A DNA stretch of 64,000 nt from positions 22,623 through 86,622 of the forward strand of contig JACQDL010000059.1 in assembly GCA_016201065.1 (NCBI GenBank), given 5' to 3'. A model generated the notes under the pieces. That model was not told where the DNA came from and did no database searches. It saw nothing but the letters and a program-made list of their open reading frames with translations. A program made the translations under genes and the position numbers. Positions 16,223 to 25,888 of the stretch are shown here, piece after piece (within the stretch, counting starts at the first letter, position 1; each line of letters begins with the position of its first letter). This DNA is from Actinomycetota bacterium (GTDB taxonomy: Bacteria > Actinomycetota > Actinomycetes > Mycobacteriales > JACQDL01).

Positions 16223-16903
16223 TCAGGTCTCGTACTTGTAGCCGAGCCCCCGGACGGTGACGACGTGACGCGGCGAGGAGGGATCCGGCTCGATCTTCGT
16301 CCGCAGTCGTTTCACGTGAACGTCGAGCGTCTTGGTGTCACCGACGTAGTCGGCCCCCCAGACCCGGTCGATCAGCTGGGCGCGGGTCAGCACCCGACCG
16401 GCGTTCCGCAGCAGCAGCTCCAGCAGGTCGAACTCCTTCAGGGGAAGGGGCACGGTGTCGCCGCGGACCGTCACGACGTGCCGCTCGACATCCATCCGGA
16501 CCGGCCCGACCTCCAGCACGGCCGACACCTGGTCCTCCGGCTCGGTACGGCGGCGGAGCACCGCGCGGATGCGGGCGACCAGCTCCCGGGAGGAGAACGG
16601 CTTGGTCACGTAGTCGTCGGCACCAAGCTCCAGCCCGACGACCTTGTCGATCTCGCTGTCCCGCGCCGTCAGCATGATCACCGGAACGTTGGAGCGTTGC
16701 CGCAGGGTGCGGCAGACCTCGGTGCCAGAAAGGCCGGGAAGCATGAGATCGAGCAACACAAGGTCGGCCCCGGACCGGTCGAACTCGCTCAGCGCCGCCG
16801 GCCCGGTCGGCGCGACCGACACCTCGAAACCCTCCCGACGAAGCATGTACGACAGGGCCTCCGAGAAGGACTCCTCGTCCTCCACCACCAGAACTCGGGT
16901 CAC
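16223..16903 (-). CDS. regX3: phosphate-responsive response regulator RegX3
   Basis: A 226-residue OmpR/PhoB-family regulator. The receiver has the acidic pair VVEDEES (E8, D9), phospho-acceptor D52 in LVLLDLMLPG and the Lys of YVTKPF; the C-terminal winged helix shows LKEFDLLELLLRN, RVLTRAQLIDRVWGADY and VDVHVKRLRTKIE. GTG at 16903 overlaps the senX3 stop by 4 bases and gives the canonical N-terminus. It should bind direct-repeat PHO boxes, two of which are visible in this window (18234-18266 and 38390-38411). Confidence 0.94.
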   Translation of the reverse strand: MTRVLVVEDEESFSEALSYMLRREGFEVSVAPTGPAALSEFDRSGADLVLLDLMLPGLSGTEVCRTLRQRSNVPVIMLTARDSEIDKVVGLELGADDYVTKPFSSRELVARIRAVLRRRTEPEDQVSAVLEVGPVRMDVERHVVTVRGDTVPLPLKEFDLLELLLRNAGRVLTRAQLIDRVWGADYVGDTKTLDVHVKRLRTKIEPDPSSPRHVVTVRGLGYKYET

Positions 16904-18210
16904 GTCATTCCCCTCGAATCGTCCGCCGGACGACGGTCCGCACCGCCGGCCGCCACGGAACGGATGGGTTTCCCGGGCTCGGTGACCCCCGGGGTCGGGC
17001 GCCGGTCGGCCGGCAGCCGGAGGGTGAACGTCGAGCCTGAACCCTCGACGCTCCACACGCTCACACCGCCGCCGTGGTTGGTCGCGATGTGCTTGACGAT
17101 GGCCAGCCCCAGGCCGGTGCCGCCGGTGGCCCGCGATCGCGCCGGATCGGACCGGAAGAACCGTTCGAACACCCGCTCCAGGTCACTCTCGGCGATGCCG
17201 ATGCCCTGGTCCGAGACGGAGATCTCGACCCAGTCACCGGGTTCCGCGGGGCTGCTGCGACGCAGCCGGGTACCGACCGCGACCCGGGTGCCCGCCGAGC
17301 TGTAGGCGATGGCGTTGTCCACCAGGTTGACCAGCGCGGTGATGAGCTGCCCCTCCTCGCCGCTGACCGTCAGGCCGCGCTCCCCGCCGGAGACCACGAC
17401 CATCCCGGCCCGCTCGGCGGCGAGCCGGGTCCGGTCCACCGCCTCGGTGACCAACCGGTCGACGGTGACCACCCGGGCGCTGGGCAGTGGGTCGGCGCCC
17501 TGCAGGCGCGACAGCTCGATCAGCTCCGTGACCAGCCGGCCCAGCCGGGTCCCCTCATGCTGCATCCGCTCGGCGAACCGGCGGACGGCGACCGGGTCCT
17601 CGGCCGCCTCGGCGACCGCCTCGGCGAGCAGGGTCAGCGCTCCCACCGGCGTCTTCAACTCGTGGCTGACATTGGCGACGAAGTCCCGGCGGACGTCCTC
17701 CAGCCGGCGCGACTCGGTGACGTCCTCGATCAGGAAGGCGACGTGCCCCACCTCGTCCAGCGGCGCGACCCGGGCGACCACCGCCATCGGGTCCCGGCCG
17801 AGCCGCCCCCCGGGCAGGTCGACCACGGAGACCTGCTGCTCGCCATGCCGCCGCACCGCGTCGGCCAGCACCCGGAGGTCCTGCACCGCGAGCCTGCCGT
17901 CCCGGACCACGCCCATCTGCCGCGCCGCGGCGTTCGCCAGCACGACCGAGTTCGCTCGGTCGACGACGACCGCGCCGTGCCGGATCACCTCCAGCATCCG
18001 CCGGGCGAGGTCGGTGGCGACCGCCGGCGGCACGGCCTCCTGCGCCGGGAGACGCCGCCGTGCGCGCCACCACGCCGCGCCGCGGCGGCCCGGCACCGCC
18101 GCGGCGAGCACGCCGACGGTGCTGGCGGCCAGTGCCACCACGAGGTCCACGGGGGCGATGGTAGTCAGCGAAACGGCGGCATCCCCGCTGCCTGGAGCTG
18201 TCGCGAGCAA
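16900..18210 (-). CDS. senX3: sensor histidine kinase SenX3
   Basis: A 436-residue kinase with one clear transmembrane segment (about 21-40), a PAS region (about 70-170, with GAVVVDRANSVVLANAAA), the dimerisation box FVANVSHELKTPVGAL (H183), N-box LVNLVDNAIAYSS, SDQGIGIAESD and GGTGLGLAIVKHI. It pairs with regX3 and, with phoU, controls the phosphate response. Mycobacterial SenX3 has two N-terminal membrane segments, so the single one here is a difference or reflects a wrong start. TTG at 18210 has a poor ribosome site; GTG at 18147 is an alternative that would leave the membrane segment at the extreme N-terminus. Confidence 0.92.
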   Translation of the reverse strand: MLATAPGSGDAAVSLTTIAPVDLVVALAASTVGVLAAAVPGRRGAAWWRARRRLPAQEAVPPAVATDLARRMLEVIRHGAVVVDRANSVVLANAAARQMGVVRDGRLAVQDLRVLADAVRRHGEQQVSVVDLPGGRLGRDPMAVVARVAPLDEVGHVAFLIEDVTESRRLEDVRRDFVANVSHELKTPVGALTLLAEAVAEAAEDPVAVRRFAERMQHEGTRLGRLVTELIELSRLQGADPLPSARVVTVDRLVTEAVDRTRLAAERAGMVVVSGGERGLTVSGEEGQLITALVNLVDNAIAYSSAGTRVAVGTRLRRSSPAEPGDWVEISVSDQGIGIAESDLERVFERFFRSDPARSRATGGTGLGLAIVKHIATNHGGGVSVWSVEGSGSTFTLRLPADRRPTPGVTEPGKPIRSVAAGGADRRPADDSRGMT

Positions 18211-18233
18211 GGATCACACCGGAACGGCGAGGT

Positions 18234-18266
18234 GTTCATCCGTCGTACCATGGCCGTTTACCGCCT
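18234..18266. promoter_or_regulatory. PHO-box-like 11-bp direct repeats between senX3 and phoU
   Basis: Three consecutive 11-base units: GTTCATCCGTC (18234-18244), GTACCATGGCC (18245-18255) and GTTTACCGCCT (18256-18266). The first and third resemble the GTTCACC-type half-site bound by PhoP/RegX3 in actinobacteria. A TACCCT -10-like hexamer at 18293-18298 follows 26 bases later toward phoU. The site sits in the 192-base divergent region and could control both directions. Confidence 0.7.
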
Positions 18267-18402
18267 GCGAACCTGGGGCCGCCGGCCGGCGATACCCTCC
18301 GGTCACGGGCGGCTTCGACGGCTCACCGTACCTCCCGTGACCGACGGCCGCGGCGGTTCCGGTGACCGCCACCCGATGTGGTCAACCCGATCAGGAGCAG
18401 CG

Positions 18403-19074
18403 ATGCGCGAATCCTTCCATGACGACCTCGCCCAGATCTCCGCGTCGGTGGTGGAGCTGACCACGCTGGTATCCGTCGCGTTGGAGCAGGCGACGACCGC
18501 GCTCCTCGAGGCCGACCTGACCCTCGCCGAGAAGGTGATCTCCGGGCAGACCGAGATCACGGCGGCGTACGTCGCGCTGGAGGACAAGGCGGTGGAGCTG
18601 CTGGCCCGGCAGGCGCCGGTCGCCGGTGACCTCCGGACCATCGTGGCCGGACTGCGCGGGGTCGCGGACCTGGAGCGGATGGGGGGGTTGGCCCGGCACA
18701 TCGCCGCGATCGCGCGGATGCGGTACCCGCAGCACGCCGTGCCGGAGTCGCTGCGGGACACGATCCGCCAGATCTCGGCCAAGGCCCTGACGATCACAGC
18801 CAAGGCCGCCGAGGCGGTCCAGGCCAGGGATGCCCACCTCGCCCGCGAGATGGATGCCGACGACGACCGGGTGGACGCGCTGCGGCGGGCGTTGTTCACC
18901 ACGATGCTCTCCGAGAGCTGGAGCTATGGCGTCGAGCCGGCGGTCGACATCGCCCTGATCGGTCGCTACTACGAGCGGTTTGCCGACCACGCGGTGGAGC
19001 TGGCCCGGCTGGTCGTGTACATGGTCACCGGTGAGCGGGCGCTGGCTGATGCGCCACCGCCGCGGCAGGCGTGA
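18403..19074 (+). CDS. phoU: phosphate signalling regulator PhoU
   Basis: A 223-residue all-helical protein made of two PhoU repeats. RESFHDDLAQIS opens the first repeat; ADLERMGGLARHIAAIAR and GRYYERFADHAVELARLVVY carry the two acidic metal-binding E/DxxxD motifs. PhoU links the Pst transporter to SenX3 and represses the phosphate regulon under high phosphate. ATG at 18403 is preceded by AGGAG; the frame is open far upstream, but that stretch is antisense to senX3 and is not coding. Divergent from senX3-regX3 across a PHO-box-like site. Confidence 0.95.
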   Translation: MRESFHDDLAQISASVVELTTLVSVALEQATTALLEADLTLAEKVISGQTEITAAYVALEDKAVELLARQAPVAGDLRTIVAGLRGVADLERMGGLARHIAAIARMRYPQHAVPESLRDTIRQISAKALTITAKAAEAVQARDAHLAREMDADDDRVDALRRALFTTMLSESWSYGVEPAVDIALIGRYYERFADHAVELARLVVYMVTGERALADAPPPRQA

Positions 19075-19109
19075 TCCCGACCGCCGCCCGGCCCGGCCGA
19101 TCGACCCGC

Positions 19110-19850
19110 CTAGCGCCCCTGGTTCCGCACGGCCTCGATCGCGGCCGTGGCGGCCGCCGGGTCGAGATAGTCCGAGGTGACCCGGCGCAGGTCGCCGTCC
19201 AGCTCGTAGCGCAGCGGGATGCCGGTCGGGATGTTCAGCCCGATGACCTCCTCCCGGGACAGCCCGTCCAGGTGCATCACCAGCGCGCGCAACGAGTTGC
19301 CGTGCGCCGCGACGAGCACCGTACGGCCGACCCGTAGCTCCGGCACGATCGCGTCGTACCAGTACGGCAGCATCCGGTCCACGACGTCGGCGAGGCATTC
19401 CGTCGCGGGCCGCAGCTCGGGCGGCAACGCGGCGTACCGCGGGTCGGCGTGCTGGGAGAACTCGCTGTCCGCGGCGAGTGGCGGCGGGGGAACGTCGTAG
19501 GACCGCCGCCACAGGGTGAACTGCTCCGCCCCGAACTCGGCCCGCACCTGAGCCTTGTCCTTGCCCTGGAGGGCACCGTAGTGCCGCTCGTTCAGCCGCC
19601 ATGACCGGCGCACGTCGATCCAGTGCCGCTCGGCGACGTCCAGCGCGAGCTCCGCGGTCCGGATCGCCCGCCGCAGCAACGACGTGTGCACGACGTCGGG
19701 CAGCAGCCCATGCTCGGCGAGGAGATCGCCGCCCCGCCGCGCCTCCTCCTCACCACGCGGGCTGAGGTCGACATCGACCCAGCCGGTGAACAGGTTCGCC
19801 GAGTTCCAGGTGCTCTCGCCGTGCCGCAGCAGGACCAGGGTGCCAGCCAT
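19110..19850 (-). CDS. gpmA: 2,3-bisphosphoglycerate-dependent phosphoglycerate mutase
   Basis: A 246-residue histidine phosphatase fold enzyme interconverting 3- and 2-phosphoglycerate. [18 protein letters not shown] has the phospho-His (H10), [12 protein letters not shown] and [11 protein letters not shown] match dPGM, and [17 protein letters not shown] has the second His. Full length for the family. ATG at 19850. It sits between YbjN and phoU in the same order as gpm1 in M. tuberculosis. Confidence 0.96.
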   Translation of the reverse strand: MAGTLVLLRHGESTWNSANLFTGWVDVDLSPRGEEEARRGGDLLAEHGLLPDVVHTSLLRRAIRTAELALDVAERHWIDVRRSWRLNERHYGALQGKDKAQVRAEFGAEQFTLWRRSYDVPPPPLAADSEFSQHADPRYAALPPELRPATECLADVVDRMLPYWYDAIVPELRVGRTVLVAAHGNSLRALVMHLDGLSREEVIGLNIPTGIPLRYELDGDLRRVTSDYLDPAAATAAIEAVRNQGR

Positions 19851-19883
19851 GCCGGCAGCCTAGCCAGCCAGAGCCGGCCGAGA

Positions 19884-20444
19884 TCACCGGGGTGAGCGCC
19901 GATCGGTCCGCTCCGCACCGGGTGGACCCCGCTCGGGGTCGGCAAAGCTCGCGAACGCCGCGAGGTTGGCCAGCGACTCGCCCCGGGCCACCCGCCACTG
20001 CCACTCCCGGCGGATCGACGTGCCGAACCCGATCTCCAGCATCGCGACGAAGTTGTCGTCGGCGCAGCTCAACACGGCGCCAAGGAGCCGATCCAGCTCG
20101 TCGACACTGACCGCTGCCCGCGGCAGCCGGCCAACCAGGTACACGTCGCCGGCACCGTCGACGGCGAACGCCACACCCCGTGGAGTCGCGTTGCGGCGCA
20201 GGAGGAGGTGGTACAACCGCTCGCCGTTCTCCTCCGGCCGCCGCAGCACGAACGCCTCGGCGGTGACCGAGTGGGTGCCCAGCCGCAGCCGGCAGCTGGT
20301 GACCAACCGGTGGGTGCCCGGGAGGCGGACGGTGTAGTCACCGGTACCCCATCGCCGGTAGTCGGCCTCCAGCGTGTCCAGGGCGGCCCGGATCACCCCG
20401 TCGAGATGTGGGTCACCGAGATGAGGGTCATCGACGGCCGTCAC
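19884..20444 (-). CDS. YbjN domain protein
   Basis: A 186-residue protein of the YbjN/type III secretion chaperone-like family (as Rv0487). Conserved parts are [54 protein letters not shown] and [23 protein letters not shown] at 20444 overlaps the mshA stop by 4 bases. Likely a small chaperone-like or regulatory protein; its role beside mshA is unknown. Confidence 0.88.
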   Translation of the reverse strand: MTAVDDPHLGDPHLDGVIRAALDTLEADYRRWGTGDYTVRLPGTHRLVTSCRLRLGTHSVTAEAFVLRRPEENGERLYHLLLRRNATPRGVAFAVDGAGDVYLVGRLPRAAVSVDELDRLLGAVLSCADDNFVAMLEIGFGTSIRREWQWRVARGESLANLAAFASFADPERGPPGAERTDRRSPR

Positions 20445-21730
20445 AGGGCCGCCCTGCCGGCGTCGAGAAGGACGGCGTCGGCGAGCACATCGCGGTACGT
20501 CCCGAGCAGCCGTTGCGCGGTCGACCGCCAGCTGAACCGCTCGGCGTGCCCGCGGCACGCCGCGCCCAGCCACTCCCGTCGGGCCGGTTGGCGGAGCAGA
20601 TCACCGAGCACCTTCGCATACTGGGCCGGATCATGGCCGTCGACAAGCACCCCGGTCGTGCCGTCCGCCACCGCGGTGGGCAGGCCACCCACGGCCGCGG
20701 CCACCACCGGCGTACCGCAGGCCTGCGACTCCAGGGCGACCAGCCCGAAGGACTCGCTGTAGGACGGAACCACGGTCACGTCGGCGGCCTGGTACATCTC
20801 CGCGAGCCGGTCGGCCGGCATGGGTGCAAAGAACCGGACCAGGTCACCGATGCCAAGGTGATCGGCGAGCGTCCGCAGCCCGCGAGGCCCCACGAAGCCG
20901 GTTCCACTCGGCGCACCCACGACGCACACCACCAGCCGCTCACGAAGCTCCGGATCGTCGGCGACAAGCTGCGCGGCGGCCCGGAGCAGCACGTCGGGCG
21001 CCTTCAGCGGCTGAATGCGCCCGACGAACAGCAGCACGGCGGCGTCCGGAGGGATGCCCAGCCGGGTCCGCGCGGCGGACGCCGAGCCGAGCCGGAACCG
21101 CTCCAGGTCAACCCCGGGCGGGACCACCGCAACGCGTTCCGGCTCCGCGTTGTAGAGATTGATCAGATCCCCCGCCTCGGCGTCGGTCGAGGCGATCAGC
21201 CGATCGGAGCTGCCGACGACCTGCTCCTCGCCGAGGATCCGCTGCTTCGGCTCCGGCCGGTCCCCGGCGGCGCGCTGGGCGTTCTTCACCTTCGCCAGGG
21301 TGTGCGCCGAGTGCACTAACGGCACGCTCCACCGCTCCCGCGTCAGCCGCCCAACCTGGCCGGACAACCAGTAGTGCGAGTGCACGACGTCATACCAGCC
21401 GGGCTCGCGCTGCGCCTCGGCCCGCAGCAGTCCCTCGGCGAACGCCCGCAGCTGGGCCGGCAGGTCGTCCTTGGCCAGCCCGCGGTACGGGCCTGCCGTG
21501 ACATGCCGGACCAACACGCCGGGCGCCACCTCGACCTCCCGCGGCAGTTCCGCCGAGGTGCGCCGGGTGAAGATGTCCACCTCGACGCCGAGTTCGGCGA
21601 GGTGTTTGGCGACCTCCAGGACGTAGACGTTCATGCCGCCCGCGTCCCCGCCACCGGGTTGCTCCAGCGGTGAGGTGTGAACGGACAGGGTAGCGACGCG
21701 GTGCGGGCTGATCCGGGTCACGCGCGACAC
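20441..21730 (-). CDS. mshA: D-inositol-3-phosphate glycosyltransferase MshA
   Basis: A 429-residue GT4 glycosyltransferase that makes GlcNAc-inositol phosphate, the first step of mycothiol synthesis. Motifs include [46 protein letters not shown] and [20 protein letters not shown] with the catalytic-type Glu pair. GTG at 21730 has a near-perfect GGAGGTGA site four bases upstream, so it is preferred over the in-frame start at 21766. With mshD in this window it shows the host is a mycothiol producer. Confidence 0.97.
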   Translation of the reverse strand: MSRVTRISPHRVATLSVHTSPLEQPGGGDAGGMNVYVLEVAKHLAELGVEVDIFTRRTSAELPREVEVAPGVLVRHVTAGPYRGLAKDDLPAQLRAFAEGLLRAEAQREPGWYDVVHSHYWLSGQVGRLTRERWSVPLVHSAHTLAKVKNAQRAAGDRPEPKQRILGEEQVVGSSDRLIASTDAEAGDLINLYNAEPERVAVVPPGVDLERFRLGSASAARTRLGIPPDAAVLLFVGRIQPLKAPDVLLRAAAQLVADDPELRERLVVCVVGAPSGTGFVGPRGLRTLADHLGIGDLVRFFAPMPADRLAEMYQAADVTVVPSYSESFGLVALESQACGTPVVAAAVGGLPTAVADGTTGVLVDGHDPAQYAKVLGDLLRQPARREWLGAACRGHAERFSWRSTAQRLLGTYRDVLADAVLLDAGRAAL

Positions 21731-21807
21731 GAACTCACCTCCGGTTCGGGTTTCCGCGCTACACAACGCCCGAACGTCCCGGTTCCTGCCCGGCTAGGCT
21801 CCGACCC

Positions 21808-22581
21808 ATGGTCAATGGCATCCGGCACGGGGACATCCGGCACGCCGTGGTCACCGGGGCCAGCAGCGGGATCGGCGAGGCCACCGCGCGGCGGCTGGCC
21901 GCCGCGGGCTTCCACGTGGTGGTCGCGGCCAGGCGGACCGATCGGGTCGAGCGGCTCGCGGAGGCCATCGGCGGCACGCCGGTGACCCTCGACGTCACCG
22001 ATCAGGCTTCGGTGGACGCGCTCGCCGCCGCCGTGAACACCTGCCATGTGCTGGTGAACAACGCCGGCCTGGCGATCGGTACCGACCCCGTCGAGCGCGG
22101 CGACCCGACCGACTGGCAGCGGATGTACGAGGTCAACGTGCTCGGCGTGCTGCGGATGACCCGAGCCCTGCTTCCCACGCTGGAGGCGAGCGCGGCGGCA
22201 TCCGGTGGCGTCGGCCACGTGGTGATCGTGGGCTCCACCGCTGGCCGGATCACGTACGAGGGTGGTGGCGGCTACGCAGCGGCCAAGCACGCCGTCGTGG
22301 CGCTGCGCGAGACGCTCCGGCTGGAGCTGGTCGGTCGACCGGTCCGCGTCACGGAGATCGCGCCGGGCATGGTCGCCACCGCCGAGTTCAGCCTGAACCG
22401 GTTCGGCGGCGACGCCGGGCGGGCCGCCGCCGTCTACGCCGGGGTGCCGGACCCGCTGACCGCCGACGACGTCGCGGACTGCATTGACTGGGTGGTGTCG
22501 CGGCCGCCGCATGTCAACGTCGACCTGCTGGAGGTCCGCCCGCTCGCCCAGGCGGCGCAACATCGGGTGCACCGGGTCTGA
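21808..22581 (+). CDS. short-chain dehydrogenase/reductase
   Basis: A 257-residue classical SDR. VVTGASSGIGEATARRL is the cofactor loop, LVNNAGLAIG the NNAG motif, VIVGSTAGR holds the catalytic Ser and YAAAKHAVVALRE the YxxxK pair; AARRTDRVE after the second strand suggests NADP(H). It is divergent from mshA and corresponds to Rv0484c. Substrate unknown; the homologue group is annotated as SDR family NAD(P)-dependent oxidoreductase. Confidence 0.93.
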   Translation: MVNGIRHGDIRHAVVTGASSGIGEATARRLAAAGFHVVVAARRTDRVERLAEAIGGTPVTLDVTDQASVDALAAAVNTCHVLVNNAGLAIGTDPVERGDPTDWQRMYEVNVLGVLRMTRALLPTLEASAAASGGVGHVVIVGSTAGRITYEGGGGYAAAKHAVVALRETLRLELVGRPVRVTEIAPGMVATAEFSLNRFGGDAGRAAAVYAGVPDPLTADDVADCIDWVVSRPPHVNVDLLEVRPLAQAAQHRVHRV

Positions 22582-22625
22582 CCGCCCGGCCATCCGGTCC
22601 ATGGCGGTCGGTCCGCGGCGGCCGG

Positions 22626-23675
22626 TCACCAGTCGACGCCGACCAGCCGTGGTTCCGGCTGGAGGGTCACCCCGAAGCGGTCCCGCACGCCGTCCCGGAC
22701 CTCACGGGCCAACGCGACCAGCTCCGCGGTGCTGGCCCGGCCGGTGTTCGTCAGGGCGAGGGTGTGCTTACCGGACACCGCGGCCCCCCCGCGCCGGTAG
22801 CCACGGGCGAAACCGGCGCGCTCGATCAGCCACGCCGCCGAAAGCTTCACCGCCCCGCCGCCGGCCGGCCAGTGCGGATACCGGGTCTCCGGTGGCAGAC
22901 GGGTCTCGAAGCCAGCGACCGCTCCGGCCGACAGGACGGGGTTGGTGAAGAAGGAGCCCGCGCTCCACGTGTCGTGGTCGGTCGGGTCGAGCACCATCCC
23001 CTTGCCGCGCCGAAGCTCCAGCACGGCCTCCCGGACCGCACCGAGCGGCGCCCGGTCGCCCTGCGCGCAGCCAAGGCTCCGGGCCAGCTCGGCGTAGCGG
23101 ATCGGTGCCGAGCGCGGGCTGGCCGCGAGCGTGAAGCGGACCGCCAGCACGACGTACCGATCGGTGTGCTTGAAGATGCTGCTGCGGTAGGCGAACCCGC
23201 ACTCGGCCGCGGGGAGCTCGCGGCGGATGGCGCGCTGCCGGTCCCACACCACCACCGCGGCGATGACCTCGGCCACCTCCTGGCCGTACGCGCCCACGTT
23301 CTGCACCGGTGTCGCCCCGGTCAGCCCGGGAATGCCGGCCAGGCACTCCAGTCCCGACCACCCCTCGACGGCCGACCGGTCGACCAACGCGTCCCACGGT
23401 TCGCCGGCTCGCACGGTCACGGCCACCCGGTCGCCGTCCCGCTGGACCGACACCCCACGCCAGCGCAGCGCGACCACGACCCCGGGCCAGCCCGCGTCGG
23501 AGACCACCAGGTTGCTGCCGCCGCCGAGCAGCAGCACCGGCTCGCCGCCCGCATCGGCCGCGCGCACCGCGGTCACGACCTCCCCCTCGGTGCTCGCCTC
23601 GACGAAACGCGCCGCGGGACCACCAAGCCGGAGCGTGGTCAGAGTGGCGAGCCGGACGCCAGGAATCAGCTGCAC
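22626..23675 (-). CDS. murB: UDP-N-acetylenolpyruvoylglucosamine reductase
   Basis: A 349-residue FAD enzyme giving UDP-N-acetylmuramate for peptidoglycan. LLLGGGSNLVVSDAGWPG binds FAD; LECLAGIPGLTGATPVQNVG, GAYGQEVAEVI and WSAGSFFTNPVLS (catalytic Ser) and the C-terminal LQPEPRLVG (catalytic Glu) are all present. Start is a GTG at 23675. Convergent with the SDR gene. Confidence 0.97.
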   Translation of the reverse strand: MQLIPGVRLATLTTLRLGGPAARFVEASTEGEVVTAVRAADAGGEPVLLLGGGSNLVVSDAGWPGVVVALRWRGVSVQRDGDRVAVTVRAGEPWDALVDRSAVEGWSGLECLAGIPGLTGATPVQNVGAYGQEVAEVIAAVVVWDRQRAIRRELPAAECGFAYRSSIFKHTDRYVVLAVRFTLAASPRSAPIRYAELARSLGCAQGDRAPLGAVREAVLELRRGKGMVLDPTDHDTWSAGSFFTNPVLSAGAVAGFETRLPPETRYPHWPAGGGAVKLSAAWLIERAGFARGYRRGGAAVSGKHTLALTNTGRASTAELVALAREVRDGVRDRFGVTLQPEPRLVGVDW

Positions 23676-23732
23676 GTCGGCACACCCTAGTGGGGGACCG
23701 GTTCGACCGGCGGTCGACTACTCTCGGTTGCT

Positions 23733-24557
23733 ATGAGGAAGCCGGCGGCCGGGAAGGTGCTGGCTACCGGGCGAGCACTGGCTACCGGGCGAGCACTGGG
23801 ACTGCCGACCCGCGGCACCACCCACCCCAACCGGCTGCGCCGCGTTGACCGGTGGATCGTCGGTACGCAGTCGTCCCGGCTGCGCGACGCGACCGACCCG
23901 CTGGTGGTGGACCTCGGGTACGGCCACAGCCCGATCACCACCCTGGAGCTGGCCGAGCGGCTTCGCGGGGTCCGGCCGGATCTCCGGGTCGTCGGGCTGG
24001 AGATCGACGCCGAGCGGGTCACCGCGGCCCAGCCGCTGGCCGAACCGCCCGCCGTGGAGTTCGCCTGCGGTGGGTTCGAGCTGGGTGGCCGGCGTCCCGT
24101 GCTGGTCCGTGCCCTGAACGTGCTGCGCCAGTATCCCGCCGACGCGGTTCCCGAGGCGTGGCGGACGGTGACGCAACGGCTGGCACCGGGTGGGTTGTTC
24201 GTGGAGGGAACCTGCGACGAGCTCGGACGGCGGGCCTGCTGGGTGGCACTGGACAGCACCGGACCGCTCACGTTGACGCTGTCGGCGCGGGTCGCCTCGC
24301 TCGACCGGCCGAGCGATCTGGCAGAGCGGCTGCCCAAGGTGCTGATCCATCGCAATCTCCCCGGCGAGCCGATCCACGCCCTCTTCGAGGCACTGGACCA
24401 GGCCTGGGCCGTGAGCTCACCGCTGGCGAGCTTCGGACCGCGGCAACGCTGGGTGGGTACCGTGCAAGGGCTGCTCGACGACGGCTGGCCGGTCGTCGGG
24501 GGGCGCCAGCGCTGGCGGCTCGGTGAGCTGACCGTCCGCTGGTCGGCGGTCGCCTGA
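23733..24557 (+). CDS. class I SAM-dependent methyltransferase-like protein
   Basis: A 274-residue protein with a Rossmann methyltransferase core: VVDLGYGHSPITTLELAERL is motif I (DLGYG), DLRVVGLEIDAERVTAA the acidic end of strand 2, and VEGTCDELGRRACWVAL a later strand. The N-terminus contains a short repeat (LATGRALATGRAL) from a tandem 20-base-scale duplication. It is divergent from murB and its ATG at 23733 has no strong ribosome site. Substrate not predictable. Confidence 0.8.
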   Translation: MRKPAAGKVLATGRALATGRALGLPTRGTTHPNRLRRVDRWIVGTQSSRLRDATDPLVVDLGYGHSPITTLELAERLRGVRPDLRVVGLEIDAERVTAAQPLAEPPAVEFACGGFELGGRRPVLVRALNVLRQYPADAVPEAWRTVTQRLAPGGLFVEGTCDELGRRACWVALDSTGPLTLTLSARVASLDRPSDLAERLPKVLIHRNLPGEPIHALFEALDQAWAVSSPLASFGPRQRWVGTVQGLLDDGWPVVGGRQRWRLGELTVRWSAVA

Positions 24558-24585
24558 CCCGGTCGGCGGCTGGGCCGCTGGCTGC

Positions 24586-25098
24586 TCAGCCGAGCGCGGT
24601 CGCGAAGATCTCGTACGCCGCGGCGGTGTGCAGCACGAACCGCACCTCGCGCACGGCGGAGTCGGCTTGTCGGGCCGCGGCCACCGCGATCCGCGCGCCG
24701 TCACCCATCGGCCAGCCGTACACCCCGGTGGAGATCGCCGGGAAGGCCACCGTGCGGGCGCCCAGCCCGTCAGCGATCGCCAGCGAACTCAGGTAACACG
24801 ACCGGAGCAGGTGCGAACGGTCCTCCGAACCCGTGTACACCGGACCAACGGTGTGGATCACCCATCGGGCCGGGAGCAGCCCCGCAGTGGTGGCGACCGC
24901 CTGACCGGTGGGGAGGCCCCGACCGTAGCTGGAGGCGCGCAGCGCCCGGCATTCGGCGAGGATCTCCGGTCCACCGCGCCGGTGGATCGCCCCGTCGACC
25001 CCACCACCACCGAGCAGTGCCGAGTTCGCCGCGTTGACGATCGCATCGACCTGCTGCTCGGTGATGTCACCGCGCACCAGGGTGATCTCGGGCACCGT
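24586..25098 (-). CDS. macro-domain O-acetyl-ADP-ribose deacetylase-like protein
   Basis: A 170-residue macro domain. The ADP-ribose site is seen as RGDITEQQVDAIVNAANSAL, then GGGGVDGAIHRRGG and FPAISTGVYGWP. These proteins hydrolyse O-acetyl-ADP-ribose or remove mono-ADP-ribose. GTG at 25098 has AAGGA seven bases upstream; an upstream GTG at 25128 adds ten unlike residues. It follows the AlaX gene by 43 bases on the same strand. Confidence 0.93.
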   Translation of the reverse strand, partial: TVPEITLVRGDITEQQVDAIVNAANSALLGGGGVDGAIHRRGGPEILAECRALRASSYGRGLPTGQAVATTAGLLPARWVIHTVGPVYTGSEDRSHLLRSCYLSSLAIADGLGARTVAFPAISTGVYGWPMGDGARIAVAAARQADSAVREVRFVLHTAAAYEIFATALG

Positions 25099-25141
25099 CC
25101 CGTCCTTCCCCCGACCGGGCGCAGTCACCGCGCCGCCGGGT

Positions 25142-25888
25142 CTAGTCGACGATCCGAACGCGCAGCCGCCGGAACCCCCGGCCCTTGCTCTCCACCTTGA
25201 CGACCTCGATCCGGCCGATCCACCTGGTGGAGGCCACGTGCGTGCCGCCGTCCGCCTGGGTGTCCAGCCCGACGATGTCGACGATGCGTACCTGATCGAT
25301 GTCAGCGGGCAGGAGGTTGGTCGCGGTACGGATGATGTCGGGAATCGCCATCGCCTGCTCCCGCGGCAGTACCGAGACGTCGATCGGCCGGTCCACCTTG
25401 ATCTCGGTGTTGCACGCCTCGGCGACCCGCTCCTTGAAGTCGGCCGGCACCTCGGGCAGGTTGAAGTCCATCCGGGCCACCCCGGGCTCCATGTTGCCGC
25501 CGGTCACCTGCGCCCCGAAGTCCCGGAACACCACACCGGAGAGCAGATGCAGGCCGGAGTGGGTGCGCATCAGCCAGCTCCGCCGCTCGTCCTCCACCGC
25601 ACCGCGCACTGCCGTCCCAGCGGGCGGCACCGGATCTCCCTCGACGGGCACCAGGTAGAGGTCGTCACCCTTGCGGACCTCGACGATCCTGGTCCGTACC
25701 CCGCCCCACAGCAGCACGCCCTCGTCCGGTGGCTGCCCGCCGCCGCCCGGGTAGAACGCGGAGCGGTCCAGCACGATGCCCCGCTCCGGGTCGACGTGCA
25801 GGACCACAGCGTCCCACTCACGCAGCCGCTGGTCGGCGAGCTCCAACCGGTCGGTCCGGCCGTGGCGATCACCGCCAGGGACGCTCAC
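25142..25888 (-). CDS. alanyl-tRNA editing protein (AlaX type)
   Basis: A 248-residue free-standing homologue of the AlaRS editing domain, which deacylates Ser- or Gly-tRNA(Ala). DRSAFYPGGGGQPPDEGVL is the AlaX N-terminal signature, RTHSGLHLLSGV the HxxxH metal motif and DTQADGGTHVAS the third metal site, where an Asp/Gln replaces the usual Cys. GTG at 25888 overlaps the DUF2516 stop by 4 bases. Confidence 0.93.
   Translation of the reverse strand: MSVPGGDRHGRTDRLELADQRLREWDAVVLHVDPERGIVLDRSAFYPGGGGQPPDEGVLLWGGVRTRIVEVRKGDDLYLVPVEGDPVPPAGTAVRGAVEDERRSWLMRTHSGLHLLSGVVFRDFGAQVTGGNMEPGVARMDFNLPEVPADFKERVAEACNTEIKVDRPIDVSVLPREQAMAIPDIIRTATNLLPADIDQVRIVDIVGLDTQADGGTHVASTRWIGRIEVVKVESKGRGFRRLRVRIVD

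Noticed and set aside
17074..18402. Long open plus-strand frame running into phoU
   Set aside because: It is antisense to senX3, lacks domain similarity, and PhoU's own ATG at 18403 has AGGAG; typical GC-rich shadow frame.
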